Counted from the first letter of the stretch, positions 51,960 through 61,691 are shown. The stretch is DNA of 64,000 bases from Fistulifera solaris (GCA_030295235.1 AP026120.1:1-64000); one strand, 5' to 3'. Numbers and translations are program-made. Notes: generated from the letters alone by a model not told the origin.

Positions 51960-52673
51960 TTAGATCTTTTTAATTATTTTCTTATAACTTTTTTTAGGTA
52001 GTTTTTTATAATTCTCTTTAATAGATTTTTTGTTAGGTTTTTTCATTACAACTTTGTAATGAGTTTTGACCATTTTGTTAGAACCTTTTCTTAAAGTTGA
52101 AATTAGTAATGAGTAAAATAAATTATTTCTTGTTTTTTTATTCACAAATTTAAAATTACCAGGTACTTTGTAACTAGGTTTATTAAAACAGATGTTTAAA
52201 TTTGTGTTTAGCATTATAACAGGAATTCTAGCAACGTAACCCTCATTTAATACGTCATTACTATTATCTGAGTTATTAATTACAATTACTAAATCAATAT
52301 TTTTTTTTAATTGAAATAAAAGTTCTGATATTTGATTTTTTGTGGTGTTTTTATTTTTTAATAAATTTGAAAAATTTGTATTCTTATTACTTATAGCTCC
52401 ATTTAGCCATACCGAATTAGGAATAAAAATATGTTTAGTATTTTTAATTAATTCTTGTAGTTTTAAAGTTATATTAAAGGGTAGCCCAACAAATAAAATT
52501 CTTTTATTAAATACATTGTATTTATAAATTAAATAACAAATTTTTTTTAATCGATACTCTATATCTTCAATTTTGATATTTTCTAAGTATTGCTCTTTAG
52601 TATAAATTTTAGTTTGTATCAATTTAAGTTTTACTAGTTTATTTCTACGTTGTTGTATTCTTTTTATTTTCAT
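51960..52673 (-). CDS. rps2: ribosomal protein S2
   Basis: Small-subunit protein. 237 residues, intact. Family segments: NKRILFVGLPFNITLKLQEL, KHIFIPNSVWLNGAISN, IDLVIVINNSDNSNDVLNEG (the DPNKE-like site is changed to NNSDN) and VARIPVIMLNTN. The tail is very basic. Follows rpl6 on the same strand. Confidence 0.92.
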   Translation of the reverse strand: MKIKRIQQRRNKLVKLKLIQTKIYTKEQYLENIKIEDIEYRLKKICYLIYKYNVFNKRILFVGLPFNITLKLQELIKNTKHIFIPNSVWLNGAISNKNTNFSNLLKNKNTTKNQISELLFQLKKNIDLVIVINNSDNSNDVLNEGYVARIPVIMLNTNLNICFNKPSYKVPGNFKFVNKKTRNNLFYSLLISTLRKGSNKMVKTHYKVVMKKPNKKSIKENYKKLPKKSYKKIIKKI

Positions 52674-52708
52674 AGAATTGTTTTTTAGATAACTTTTTGT
52701 TTTTATAT

Positions 52709-53288
52709 TTATACTTTTTTACCTTCTTTTATATTAATTTTCTCATTCTCATATAAAATACCCTTTCCTTTATATGGTTCTGGTTTTTTATACGATCTAA
52801 TTAGTGCTGCTGTTTGAGTTATATTTTGATAGGAATTTCCATATATAAATAATTTTATTCTTTTTAAACAAAAAATCTTGGCTTCTTCATTTATTTTAAA
52901 AAAGATTGGGTGACTATAGCCTAATCTAAACATCAGTAATCTATTTTCAAAATTATCTACATCAAAAGTTCTGTATCCAATACCAACAAATTTTAGTTTT
53001 TGATATAATAAATATGAAGTTTCTAGAATGACTTGTTTAATGAGTGCTGCAGTAGTTCCTTTTAGAGCATTAATATTTTTTTTTTTGTTTGTTTGATATT
53101 TTTGAGCAAGGCTCTGAGCTTACTACAATTGTTTTTTGGTCTTCACTTACAAATACCTTCAATTCTAGTTTTAAAGATTTTCTTTTCAGAGGGCCTATGA
53201 CCGTAAGTATGTTTTTATCAGACAAATATAAAATTGTAATGTGACTTGGTATTTTAATTATATATTTATTATTATGTGTTTTTTCCAT
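52709..53288 (-). CDS. rpl6: ribosomal protein L6
   Basis: Large-subunit protein. The N-terminal frame 53070-53288 (MEKTHNNKYIIKIPSHI, VIGPLKRKS) and the C-terminal frame down to 52709 join when an A11 run near 53090 is read as A10. This gives about 192 residues containing KFVGIGYRTFDV, MFRLGYSHPIFF and the end motif IRSYKKPEPYKGKGI, which is diagnostic of L6. The same run length is in both readings. Confidence 0.92.
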
Positions 53289-53304
53289 AGATCAGTAGAT
53301 TTTT

Positions 53305-53682
53305 TTACTTTATAATTATATATGGCTCACCTCCTATTTTTAATTTTTTACAATTATTAATTGATTGTAATCCTTTGTTTGTTGAAAATATAATAAAAGA
53401 CTTTGTTGAATCTATTTTCCAAATTTGTTTTATTGAATAATAAACACGACGGCTAGGCTTAGATATCGATTTTATAGAATTGATAGCAGGACTGCCATTT
53501 TTATATTTTAGAAATATTTTAATTTTATTAGGGGACAAAACGTAACCAAGAATAAAACCTTCATCCCAAAGAATTTTTAAAAAAGATTCACATATTTTTT
53601 TCCTTTCGTTATAGACAAAGTTTCTTCGAGAAAGTTGACCTTTTTTGATAGTATCAAACATACAATATAGATGATTTTTCAT
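53305..53682 (-). CDS. rps8: ribosomal protein S8
   Basis: Small-subunit protein. Start chosen at 53682 (MKNHLYCMFDTIKKGQL). The open frame extends upstream only by running through trnF. 125 residues; the segments RVYYSIKQIWKI and FIIFSTNKGLQSINNCKKLK correspond to the conserved C-terminal S8 half. Lies between rpl6 and trnF (spc-like order S8-L6). Confidence 0.93.
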   Translation of the reverse strand: MKNHLYCMFDTIKKGQLSRRNFVYNERKKICESFLKILWDEGFILGYVLSPNKIKIFLKYKNGSPAINSIKSISKPSRRVYYSIKQIWKIDSTKSFIIFSTNKGLQSINNCKKLKIGGEPYIIIK

Positions 53683-53696
53683 TCTAAATTTATTTT

Positions 53697-53769
53697 TGTC
53701 TAGAGGCAGGTTTGAACTGCCGACACAAGGATTTTCAGTCCTTTGCTCTACCAACTGAGCTATCTAAAC
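53697..53769 (-). tRNA. trnF: tRNA-Phe(GAA)
   Basis: Anticodon GAA, acceptor GTTTAGA/TCTAGAC, T-arm GGCAG TTCAAAC CTGCC. Confidence 0.95.
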
Positions 53770-53772
53770 TTT

Positions 53773-54293
53773 TTAAGAATTATTTATAATTAACTCTCCA
53801 TATACATCAAACACTTTTAACATATTTAATGTCTGTATTTGTTTAGTAGAAAATTGAGTTAAATTATTAGCTCGTTTTTTGTTAAGTTCCACAGATTGAT
53901 TTAGTTTTTTTGTATAATTTCTTATTTTAAAATTATTTGGGTGAAACATCGATATTTCTAAACTTTTTTCTTTTTTTTTTATTCAAAGAAAGTTTAATTT
54001 TAAGTTTTAAATCTGATAAAATTTTTTCTTTAATGTTTTTCAAGAAAAATACATTTTTAAATTTATTAAAATTATAACTTGATAATTGTCTAGAAAACAT
54101 ATGACTCTCAAACTGTTCTTGAGCTTTTTTGTTTACATGTGGTGATTTTAAAATTGTTAAAATACGCCTTTTTGTTTTTTTTCTTAAAATGCTTTTTTAG
54201 ACCAGATTTTTTAAAATCATTTAATAAAAATAAAAAAGCATTGTTTAAGGAATTCTTATTTTTTGAAGAAAATGTTATATGATAAGCTTTCAT
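53773..54293 (-). CDS. rps10: ribosomal protein S10, with C-terminal extension
   Basis: Small-subunit protein. Start MKAYHITFSSKNKNSLNN at 54293. One excess A near 54177 separates it from RRILTILKSPHVNKKAQEQF, the S10 hallmark. A run of A10 near 53980 must be A9 for the frame to continue SLEISMFHPNNFKIRNYTKK and end LKVFDVYGELIINNS just before trnF. Corrected length is about 172 residues. Without the second correction the gene would stop at about codon 110, and a separate 58-codon ORF (53773-53949) would follow. One long S10 is preferred because the tail fills the gap to trnF. Confidence 0.85.
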
Positions 54294-54316
54294 AAAAGTT
54301 TAATTATTGAAAATTA

Positions 54317-55085
54317 TTAACTTCCGTCTTGGATATAAATACAAGTTAAAATAACAAATACATAAGTTTGAATTAAAGCTACTCCCAATTCTAAACCAAA
54401 TAATATAACAACGATAACCATTGGTAAAATTAGTCCTAAAGAAGTTAAATTCTCAAGTAGTAACATACTCCAAGCAAAACCTATAATAACTTTTAATAAG
54501 CTATGTCCAGCCATTAAATTAATAAATAATCGCATACCTAAACTAATAGGTCGAGCAATATAAGAAATAAATTCAATAGGAACTAAAATTAAAGCTAAAA
54601 AGAAACTACTGTTTGCTGGAAGGAATAACGCAAATCCTTGCATTTTATACTTTTCAAAAGTCATAATAGTAATTCCAATGAAAATTGAAAATGATAAAGT
54701 AAAAGTAACAATTACGTGACTAGTTGCTGTAAAAGTATAAGGTATTAAACCAATCAAATTACTGAATAAAATGAAATTAAACACTACAGAGATAATTGGA
54801 ACATATTTTTGGTTATCTGTAGTGATTATATCAGAAATTAATTGAGCAGATGCTTCTGAAATACCCTCAATTGTTTTTTTGCCATGCGTTTGGATTAAAA
54901 TAAATTGATGTTTTTTGAAAAGAGCTGGCTTCTACTCTTGCGCTGCTTAAATAAATAAGGCTTGAAAAAATAGTTAAAGCTAATATGTTAATTAATAAAA
55001 AGTTTGTTATTGAAAAGTCTAAGTTTAAAAATTTAATATTTACTAATGATAATATTTGAAATTGTTCTAATGGAGCTTTTAGCAT
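54317..55085 (-). CDS. atp6: ATP synthase subunit 6
   Basis: Proton-channel subunit a of ATP synthase. The N-terminal frame begins MLKAPLEQFQILSLVN at 55085. An A7 run read as A6 near 54887 links AWQK to TIEGISEASAQLISD and the long C-terminal frame. About 255 residues in all, normal. The essential Arg lies in PISLGMRLFINLMAGH, with the late LELGVALIQTYVF helix. The same run length is in both readings. Confidence 0.96.
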
Positions 55086-55117
55086 TTATGATAATAATTA
55101 TATATGTAAAATATATA

Positions 55118-55182
55118 TTGAAATAAAAGGATTCGAACCTTTAGCATACCCTCTTATCACATCTTGTGATAAGATTATTTCA
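55118..55182 (-). ncRNA. tRNA-like element between rps14 and atp6
   Basis: On the minus strand, TGAAATA/TATTTCA forms a 7-bp acceptor (extendable to 9 bp). A standard T arm AAAGG TTCGAAT CCTTT precedes the 3' strand. In between is one strong hairpin, CTTATCA/TGATAAG with loop CAAGATG, lacking the T33 needed for an anticodon loop, and no D arm. At 65 nt it is too small for a normal tRNA. It is likely an mRNA processing signal; a highly reduced tRNA is the alternative. Confidence 0.5.
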
Positions 55183-55216
55183 ATTATACGTGTAGTTTCA
55201 TAGCAAAAAAAGAAGT

Positions 55217-55516
55217 TTACCAACTAGATTTTTTCATTCCATTTATTTTACCTAGTCGAATCAATTTTAACAGAACATGTCTTGAAAAATTAGTATTTTT
55301 ATTAAATCTTTTTTTGTTTATAGTTGCGACACATCGATTTGAAAATTTAGTTTTATTATTAGTTGTGGATAATAAATTCAATTTTAGATACGCATTCCAT
55401 CGTACTAAAGTAAAAAAATTTGAGTTTTTGTAAATAGATTTTAATATTAAATATTTTTTTTCTATCTCAGAAAATTGTGATCTTAATTTTTTATCTTTTG
55501 CAAATAATTTTTTCAT
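55217..55516 (-). CDS. rps14: ribosomal protein S14
   Basis: Small-subunit protein. 99 residues, intact. The C-terminal half NRCVATINKKRFNKNTNFSR and HVLLKLIRLGKINGMKKSSW is the S14 signature, without zinc-binding cysteines, as usual in mitochondria. Starts 2 bases after nad9. Confidence 0.96.
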   Translation of the reverse strand: MKKLFAKDKKLRSQFSEIEKKYLILKSIYKNSNFFTLVRWNAYLKLNLLSTTNNKTKFSNRCVATINKKRFNKNTNFSRHVLLKLIRLGKINGMKKSSW

Positions 55517-55518
55517 GC

Positions 55519-56081
55519 TTATTTTTTATTAAAAACTTCCCATGGTGAAATAAACTCAAAAGTTCTATATTCTTGAGCTAATTCTACATTTTCGTATACA
55601 ACTCGATTTTTTGTTACATTGTACCGTGCTTCAGTATATCCACTTAAAGGAAAATCTTTTCTTAACGGGTAACCTTGAAAACCATAATCAGTTAATAAAC
55701 GAGTCAAACTTGAATGATTAAGAAAAAATATACCATACATGTCAAAATTTCAGATTCCCACCATCCTGCTGCTGGAAATACTTTTTGAATAGAGTGTACT
55801 GGAGTTAATTCATCTGTTAAAATTTTTATTCTAACTCTTCCATTGTAATGAATACTTAAAAGATCGTAGACAACTTGAAATCTATATAAGTTTTCAGGAT
55901 AGTCTACTCCTGAAACACAAGTTAAAACTTTAAATCGATAATTAAAATGATTTTTAAGAACTTGCATCACGTTTACTATGGAGTTAGTTGGAGTTAAAAA
56001 TACTGCTTCTTCTTCATTATAAAGTTCGAATCTTACGATTGGTAATATTTTAATTATATTTTCACTTATAGATAATAGCAT
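55519..56081 (-). CDS. nad9: NADH dehydrogenase subunit 9
   Basis: Peripheral complex I subunit (30-kDa, NuoC). Two frames join if the T4 before GACATG near 55745 is T5, restoring [20 protein letters not shown]. About 187 residues. The end [20 protein letters not shown] is the family signature. The same deficit is in both readings. Confidence 0.95.
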
Positions 56082-56091
56082 TTATATTAAT

Positions 56092-56282
56092 TTAAAATTT
56101 TAAATATTGTTTTTTATATTTAACAGACTGATAAGAAGTTTTAGTAAAATTAGTGGTTTGTTTTTTGTTTAAAAAAAGTTTTTATGATCTTTATCATATG
56201 CTTTAAATTGCTTAAAAGCTGGACTAGATAAAGTAGTTAAATTTATACTTCCATCAGATAATAACTGAATATATTTTGTCAT
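56092..56282 (-). CDS. rpl31: probable ribosomal protein L31
   Basis: Small frame between nad7 and nad9 starting MTKYIQLLSDGSINLTTLSS. As sequenced it stops after 37 codons. If the T7 run near 56175 is T8, it continues FFLNKKQTTNFTKTSYQSVK to a stop at 56092, giving about 63 residues. The IQLLSDGS start and the later D-x-x-H-K-N-F pattern resemble the short mitochondrial L31 of stramenopiles. The call is tentative. Confidence 0.5.
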
Positions 56283-56286
56283 TTTT

Positions 56287-57483
56287 TTACCTATCAATTT
56301 CACCAAAAACAACGTCTAGAGTTCCAATAATAGTTACAACATCAGCTAGCATGTGGCCACGTGACATATAGTCTAAAGCTTGCAGATGACCAAATCCTGG
56401 TGCTTTTATTTTACACCTGTAAGGTTTATTAGTATTGTCTGAAACTAAATAAACACCAAATTCACCTTTTGGTGCTTCAGTTGCTGTATAAGTTTCATTA
56501 GCTGGAATAGAAATTCCATTTGTGTAAATTTTAAAATGATGAATCATACCTTCCATAGAAGATTTCATTTCAGTTCTAGTCGGTGGGCATAGTTTATTGT
56601 CATTTGTCTTAACTAATCCTTCTGGAATCTTATTTAAACATTGTGAAATTATATTTAATGACTCTTTCATTTCAATAATTCTAATTAAATATCTATCATA
56701 ACAATCACCGTTTGTTCCAACTGGAATAGCAAAATCAATTTGATCATATATCTCATAAGGTTGACTTTTTCTTAAATCCCAGTTTATACCCGAACCTCTT
56801 AGCATTACTCCACTAAATCCCCAATCCATAGCGTCTTTAGAAGAAACAACTCCTACATCAATTAGTCTCTGTTTCCAAATTCGGTTTTCAGACAACATTT
56901 CCTCAATTTCTAATAATCTATTAGTAAACTGCTCTACAAAAATATAAATATCTGAAAGCAAACCTTTAGGCAGATCTACATGAACACCACCAGGTCTAAA
57001 ATAAAAAGCATGCATTCTTGCACCAGAAACTCTTTCGTAAAACTCCATCAATTTTTCACGCTCCTCGAAACCCCAAAGCATAGGAGTCATAGCACCAACA
57101 TCCATAGCATGGCAGCCGACTGCAAGCAAGTGATTTAAAATACGAGTAATTTCGGCAAATATTACACGAATATATTTCGCTCTTTCAGGAATTTTACAAT
57201 TCAATAATTTTTCAACAGCTAAGCAATATGAATGCTCTTGAGCTAGCATAGACACATAATCTAATCGATCAAAATATGGCAAAGCTTGTAAATAATTTTT
57301 ATATTCTATTAATTTTTCGGTTCCTCTATGTAAAAGTCCGATATGTGGAGTTGCTTTTATCACAGTTTCACCTTTTAACTCAAGTAATAATCTTAAAACA
57401 CCGTGCGCAGCTGGATGCTGTGGTCCGAAATTTAAAGTAAAATTTTTTACTTTTTTTAATAAATCCTTTTTTTTAAAAGTCAT
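56287..57483 (-). CDS. nad7: NADH dehydrogenase subunit 7
   Basis: 49-kDa subunit of complex I (NuoD), lining the quinone site. 398 residues, intact. [65 protein letters not shown] and the end motif FGEIDR are hallmarks. The start [11 protein letters not shown] at 57483 is clear in this reading. Lies between trnI and the rpl31-like gene. Confidence 0.98.
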   Translation of the reverse strand: MTFKKKDLLKKVKNFTLNFGPQHPAAHGVLRLLLELKGETVIKATPHIGLLHRGTEKLIEYKNYLQALPYFDRLDYVSMLAQEHSYCLAVEKLLNCKIPERAKYIRVIFAEITRILNHLLAVGCHAMDVGAMTPMLWGFEEREKLMEFYERVSGARMHAFYFRPGGVHVDLPKGLLSDIYIFVEQFTNRLLEIEEMLSENRIWKQRLIDVGVVSSKDAMDWGFSGVMLRGSGINWDLRKSQPYEIYDQIDFAIPVGTNGDCYDRYLIRIIEMKESLNIISQCLNKIPEGLVKTNDNKLCPPTRTEMKSSMEGMIHHFKIYTNGISIPANETYTATEAPKGEFGVYLVSDNTNKPYRCKIKAPGFGHLQALDYMSRGHMLADVVTIIGTLDVVFGEIDR

Positions 57484-57520
57484 AAAATATATTTAAAATA
57501 CAAATTTTATTATAGACTGC

Positions 57521-57594
57521 TAAGCTTAAGTAGACTTGAACTACCGACCTTGCGCTTATCAGGCACATGCTCTAACCAACTGAGCTATAAGCTT
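57521..57594 (-). tRNA. trnI: tRNA-Ile(GAU)
   Basis: Anticodon GAT, acceptor AAGCTTA/TAAGCTT, T-arm GGTAG TTCAAGT CTACT. Between cox2 and nad7. Confidence 0.95.
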
Positions 57595-57602
57595 TTAACT
57601 TA

Positions 57603-58375
57603 TTAATTAAACTCTAAATTTGACATTATCACATAATGATACTGTACAGATGGAACTGCAAATAAAACAATAGGCATAAATCCATGGTTAACACCACAAA
57701 TCTCACTACACTGTCCAAAGAAAAGTCCAAATCTCTTAATGAATAAATTAGCTTGATTCAATCTTCCTGGGCAAGCATCTACTTTTATTCCAAAAGATGG
57801 GATAGTCCAACTATGTAATACGTCTACTGCAGTAATTAACAATCGCAAGTGGGTATTTGTAGGTAAGATAACACGTTTATTTGTTTCTAAATTCCGAAAA
57901 AAACCCATTGCATTTTTTTTCTTTTAATGACTCATCAGTAAGCATATAACAAGAATATTTTAAATGCTGAGTACCTGAACAAGAGTTGAAATCAGAAATT
58001 TCGTAACTCCAATACCATTGGTGACCTAAAATCTTTAAAGTTAACTCAGGATTTGAAATTTCGTCTAAACTATACAAAAGAGAAAAAAGACGGTGAAGCT
58101 ATACTTAAAAGAATTAAAGCAGGAACAGAAGTCCAAATAATTTCTAATGCGTTATTATGAGTAAAATTACTTGGTTTACTGTTACTAAATTCCATAAAGT
58201 TTCTTATAACTAAAAATAATAACCAAGCTACTACAGTCACAATCGCAATAATTACAAACAATAAATGAAGGTTAAATAAAAAAATACCCTCCATAACTGT
58301 AGTGGCAGGATCTTGAAATCCTAATTGATATGCTGAACTACTATCTCCGAACCAATTACTTATAATTATAAACAC
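57603..58375 (-). CDS. cox2: cytochrome c oxidase subunit 2
   Basis: CuA-bearing subunit of complex IV. Three frames join if T6 near 58091 is T5 (ASPSF to [15 protein letters not shown]) and T7 near 57899 is T6 (CNGFF to [14 protein letters not shown]). About 256 residues. CuA ligands are in the DACPGRLNQ and [16 protein letters not shown] segments, and HQWYWSYE is present. No ATG is available at the 5' end: the frame after a TAA offers a GTG at 58375, leaving a short N-terminus before [13 protein letters not shown]. Both shifts are in both readings. Confidence 0.96.
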
Positions 58376-58440
58376 AGGGATAGAAGTGTTTTAAAAAACA
58401 TTTTTATTATTTAATATTCAATTTAACGAAAGAATATTTT

Positions 58441-58846
58441 TTAGTCCCAGTCTAACGCACGAACATACCAGACGTAAAAAAACCCAATACCTAACTCAAA
58501 TAAGAAATCAATCATAGACCAAAAACCTAATAGATCTAATTTAGCTAAAGAAACACACCAAGGGATTAAAAACATAATTTCGATATCGAAAATAATGAAT
58601 AAAATAGCAATTACACAAAATCGAACGTCAAATGTATGACGAGTATCTTCGTAAGGCTCAAAGCCACACTCATAAGCCGATAATTTTTCAGGATCGGGAT
58701 TTTGTCTAACTAAAAAATAAGACGCACCAATAATAACAATGGTTAATAAAACAGCAATTACTAAAAAAGTTAAAAGAACAGAATATTCTTTTTTTTATTA
58801 AAGAGTCTTCGAAAAAAAACATCATATTATAATCAAAATTTGCCAT
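58441..58846 (-). CDS. nad3: NADH dehydrogenase subunit 3
   Basis: Complex I membrane subunit (NuoA) next to the quinone tunnel. ATG at 58846 gives MANFDYNMMFFFEDSLIKK. The A8 run near 58795 should be A7, as in the left reading, to reach EYSVLLTFLVIAVLLTIVII. Conserved pieces are LSAYECGFEPYEDTRHTFDV, with the key loop Cys, and FDIEIMFLIPW. Corrected length is about 134 residues including a short N-terminal extension. Too broken to show as a long ORF in either reading. Confidence 0.95.
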
Positions 58847-58852
58847 GAAAAT

Positions 58853-59683
58853 TTATTTATTACTCCACCAGTATACATTTATAAATAAGAATAACCAAAC
58901 AACATCTACAAAATGCCAATACCAAATGGCAGATTCAAAACCAAAATGGTGTCTATTTGTAAAATGATTTAGTACAATACGAATAAATGAAACTAATAAT
59001 GCAATAGTTCCAACGAAAACGTGAAATCCATGAAATCCAGTTGCCATGTAGAAACAAGAACCATATATACCATCACTAATAGTAAAAGGTGCATTTACAT
59101 ACTCGAAACCCTGTAAACAAGTAAAAATAGTAGCTAAAACTAGAGTGAAAAGTAAAGCTACTAAAGTATGCTTTTTAGCTCTTGATAATAAAGCATGATG
59201 AGCCCAAGTTACGCTAGCACCTGAAGTTAATAAAATAAAAGTATTTGTTAAAGGAACAGTGTAAGTACTAATAGTACTAATAGCTTTTAGTGGCCACACT
59301 CCACCTAAGTTATAGGTTGGAGCGATACTAGAGTGAAAAAATGCCCAAAAGAATGCAAAAAAAAACATAATCTCCGAAACAATAAATAAAATCATTCCTA
59401 ATCGTAGACCTTTTTGAACAGTAACAGTATGTGTATCCTCGAATGTAGCTTCTCGAACAATATCTCGCCACCAGGTATACATTGTGTATAAAACAATCAA
59501 AAATCCTGTAATTAAAAGATTCCACCCTCCTATAAATTTATGCATATATAAAACAACTCCGCTAGTTAACATGAAAGCACCAAAAGACGCAAAAATAGGC
59601 CAAGGGCTAGGATCTACTAGATGATAAGAATGAGTTGTTTTTAAATATTTAAATTGTTCTTTTAGTAATAAAGTATTAGACAC
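58853..59683 (-). CDS. cox3: cytochrome c oxidase subunit 3
   Basis: Complex IV subunit. 276 residues, intact. [20 protein letters not shown] at the N-terminus, [16 protein letters not shown], and the end [16 protein letters not shown] are diagnostic. The right reading has Leu in WPLKAIS where the left has Pro, the more usual residue. Confidence 0.98.
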   Translation of the reverse strand: MSNTLLLKEQFKYLKTTHSYHLVDPSPWPIFASFGAFMLTSGVVLYMHKFIGGWNLLITGFLIVLYTMYTWWRDIVREATFEDTHTVTVQKGLRLGMILFIVSEIMFFFAFFWAFFHSSIAPTYNLGGVWPLKAISTISTYTVPLTNTFILLTSGASVTWAHHALLSRAKKHTLVALLFTLVLATIFTCLQGFEYVNAPFTISDGIYGSCFYMATGFHGFHVFVGTIALLVSFIRIVLNHFTNRHHFGFESAIWYWHFVDVVWLFLFINVYWWSNK

Positions 59684-59744
59684 TTTACCGCTTTTATTTT
59701 TTTTTACTCGAGTTAATATTTATTAAATTATGTAAGATATTCAT

Positions 59745-59838
59745 TGTAAGAAATAAGATTTGAACTTATAATTAAGGAACTTTTTAACATTCTTATTAGT
59801 TGTCTCATTTGTAACATTTTTGCTACCAACTTTCTTAC
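59745..59838 (-). ncRNA. tRNA-like element between rps13 and cox3
   Basis: On the minus strand, acceptor GTAAGAA/TTCTTAC and T-arm ATAAG TTCAAAT CTTAT are perfect. Between them lie 62 bases with a possible 3-bp D stem and a TTAA/TTAA variable-type hairpin, but no 5-bp anticodon stem with T33. It resembles a decayed class II tRNA or a processing element. The sequence is identical in both readings, so a sequencing error is not the simple explanation. Confidence 0.45.
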
Positions 59839-59862
59839 TTTAAAAAAAATAAAATTTTTAAA

Positions 59863-60212
59863 TTATAAAAATCGCTTTTTGGAAGTGTTCGCATTCGTAT
59901 GAGTTCTTTGACCTCGTACGGGTAATCCTGCCGCAATCTTATCCCTCTATAAGATTTTATAGAAAATAAACGATTTTTATCTAAAGATTTTATTTTTTTT
60001 AAATCACCTAAAACCATTATATTAGAAGATTCCAAAGACTGAGCAAGTTTCGAAATCTGCTCTTTAGTTAAATCTTTTATTTTTAAATTTTTTGAGAAAC
60101 CTAATTTTTTACAAATTAGATTCGAATTAGATTGTCCTATACCAAAGACACGTGTCATTGCGAAAGAAACCGACTTATTTTCCGGTAACTCTGATTCAAA
60201 TAAATAAACCAT
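59863..60212 (-). CDS. rps13: ribosomal protein S13
   Basis: Small-subunit head protein. Start MVYLFESELPENKSVSFAMT at 60212. One G is missing before LPVRGQRTHTNANTSKKRFL (GG read for GGG), after SYRGIRLRQ; correcting it gives 116 residues ending at 59863. As sequenced the frame drifts into an unrelated tail. Abuts the nad4 stop with no space. The same deficit is in both readings. Confidence 0.93.
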
Positions 60213-61678
60213 TTAAAAATAAAGTAATTCTACTAAATAATTTACACTCATATGAATTGAGCTTAAAAATATATTAGGATAAATACCAATAATGAAAGTA
60301 CCTAAAATTAAAGGTAAAAATAATATACTTTCTCTAAAACTTAAATCTAAAAATGTTTGAGTGTACTGAATTTTTAAATTTCCAAAAGCAATTCTGTTAA
60401 ATAGCCATAATGAATAAGCTCCACTAATAATTACTCCAGTTGCTCCTAGGAAAGTAATTGTTGTATTAACTTTAAATGAACCTACTAATATTAAAAATTC
60501 ACCGACAAAACTACTTGTTCCTGGAAAAGCGATATTAGCAATGGTAAAGAACAGAAATACTGCTATATATAAAGGCATAACTGTGGCAAGTCCTCCATAG
60601 TACTGAACAATTCTAGTTCTGTATCGATCATAAACAACTCCAATTACAAGAAATAAAGCACTTGCAACAAAACCATGACTTAAGCTTTGTAAAATAGCTC
60701 CCTCAAGACCTATATTATTGAAACTAAAAATACCAATTATAACTAGATTCATGTGAGCTATGGATGTATAAGCAATAATTCGTTTAAAATCAGTTTGACG
60801 AATAGCAGTAAACGAAGTGTAAATAATTCCAACAGCAGCAATAGTATACACAAGTGGAGTAAAAAAAAACGAAGCTTTAGGAAAAGAGGAAGAGAAAAAC
60901 GAATAAAACCATAGGTCCCTAATTTTAATAACACTCCAGCTAAGATAACCGAACCTGCTGTAGGGGCTTCGACATGTGCTTCAGGTAACCATAAATGAAC
61001 AGGAAGCATAGGAACTTTACTAGCGAATGCTATAAAAAAAGTTAACCACATTATTTTTTGTTCGATATCTGAAAACCCAAATGTTAATAAAGTTTCGTAA
61101 TCAGTAGTTCCAACCTGGCTAAATATATAAAGTATCGATAAAAGCATAACGACTGATCCTAATAAAGTATATAAGAAAAAATAGTAAGATGCTAGTATTT
61201 TTCGTTCTCTAGAACCCCAAATACCAATAATCAAAAACATTGGAATCAGTACACTTTCAAAGAAAATATAAAAAAGTAATAAATCTAATACACAAAAAGT
61301 TCCAATTAAAAAGAAATCTAATACTAAAAAAGCTATTAAAAATTCTTTTACATTTGTACTAACGGAATTCCAGCTAGTTAAAAGACACAAAGGTATTAAT
61401 AAAGTTGTTAAAAGTAAAAAAAATAAAGAAATTCCATCTACACCTAAAATAAAATTTATATTAAAGTTAGGAAACCAAAATAGTTTAACCACAAATTGAA
61501 AAGAACCTACAGAATTTTGAAAAAAACCCCAAACTAGCAAAGAGGTAGTAAAAGATAAAGAAGCTGAAGTTAAGGCTATAAGCTTCATCAATTTCAGTTT
61601 TTTTGCAGGGGTAAATAATAATAAAACAATCCCAAAAATTGGGAATAATAAAGTATATATTAATAAATTTTTTACCAT
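60213..61678 (-). CDS. nad4: NADH dehydrogenase subunit 4
   Basis: Complex I antiporter-like subunit. ATG at 61678 (MVKNLLIYTLLFPIF). Near 60882 a T4 should be T5 so that RFSLPLF continues PKASFFFTPLVYTIAAVGII. About 488 residues, normal. FFESVLIPMFLIIGIWG, LPVHLWLPEAHVEAPTAGS and RIIAYTSIAHMN are family motifs. Both readings share the shift. Confidence 0.96.
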
Positions 61679-61691
61679 AATTTTTGTTTAT

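Noticed and set aside
52342-52527. Plus-strand ORF of 61 codons, also at 8958-9143
   Set aside because: Antisense to rps2.
55118-55182. A missing tRNA-Thr in one of the three tRNA-like elements
   Set aside because: I searched each for TGT, GGT or AGT in a 7-base loop with T33 and a paired stem and found none.
57900-58080. TGA read as tryptophan
   Set aside because: In-frame TGA appears only beyond frameshifts; intact proteins use TGG for Trp and the only Trp tRNA is CCA.
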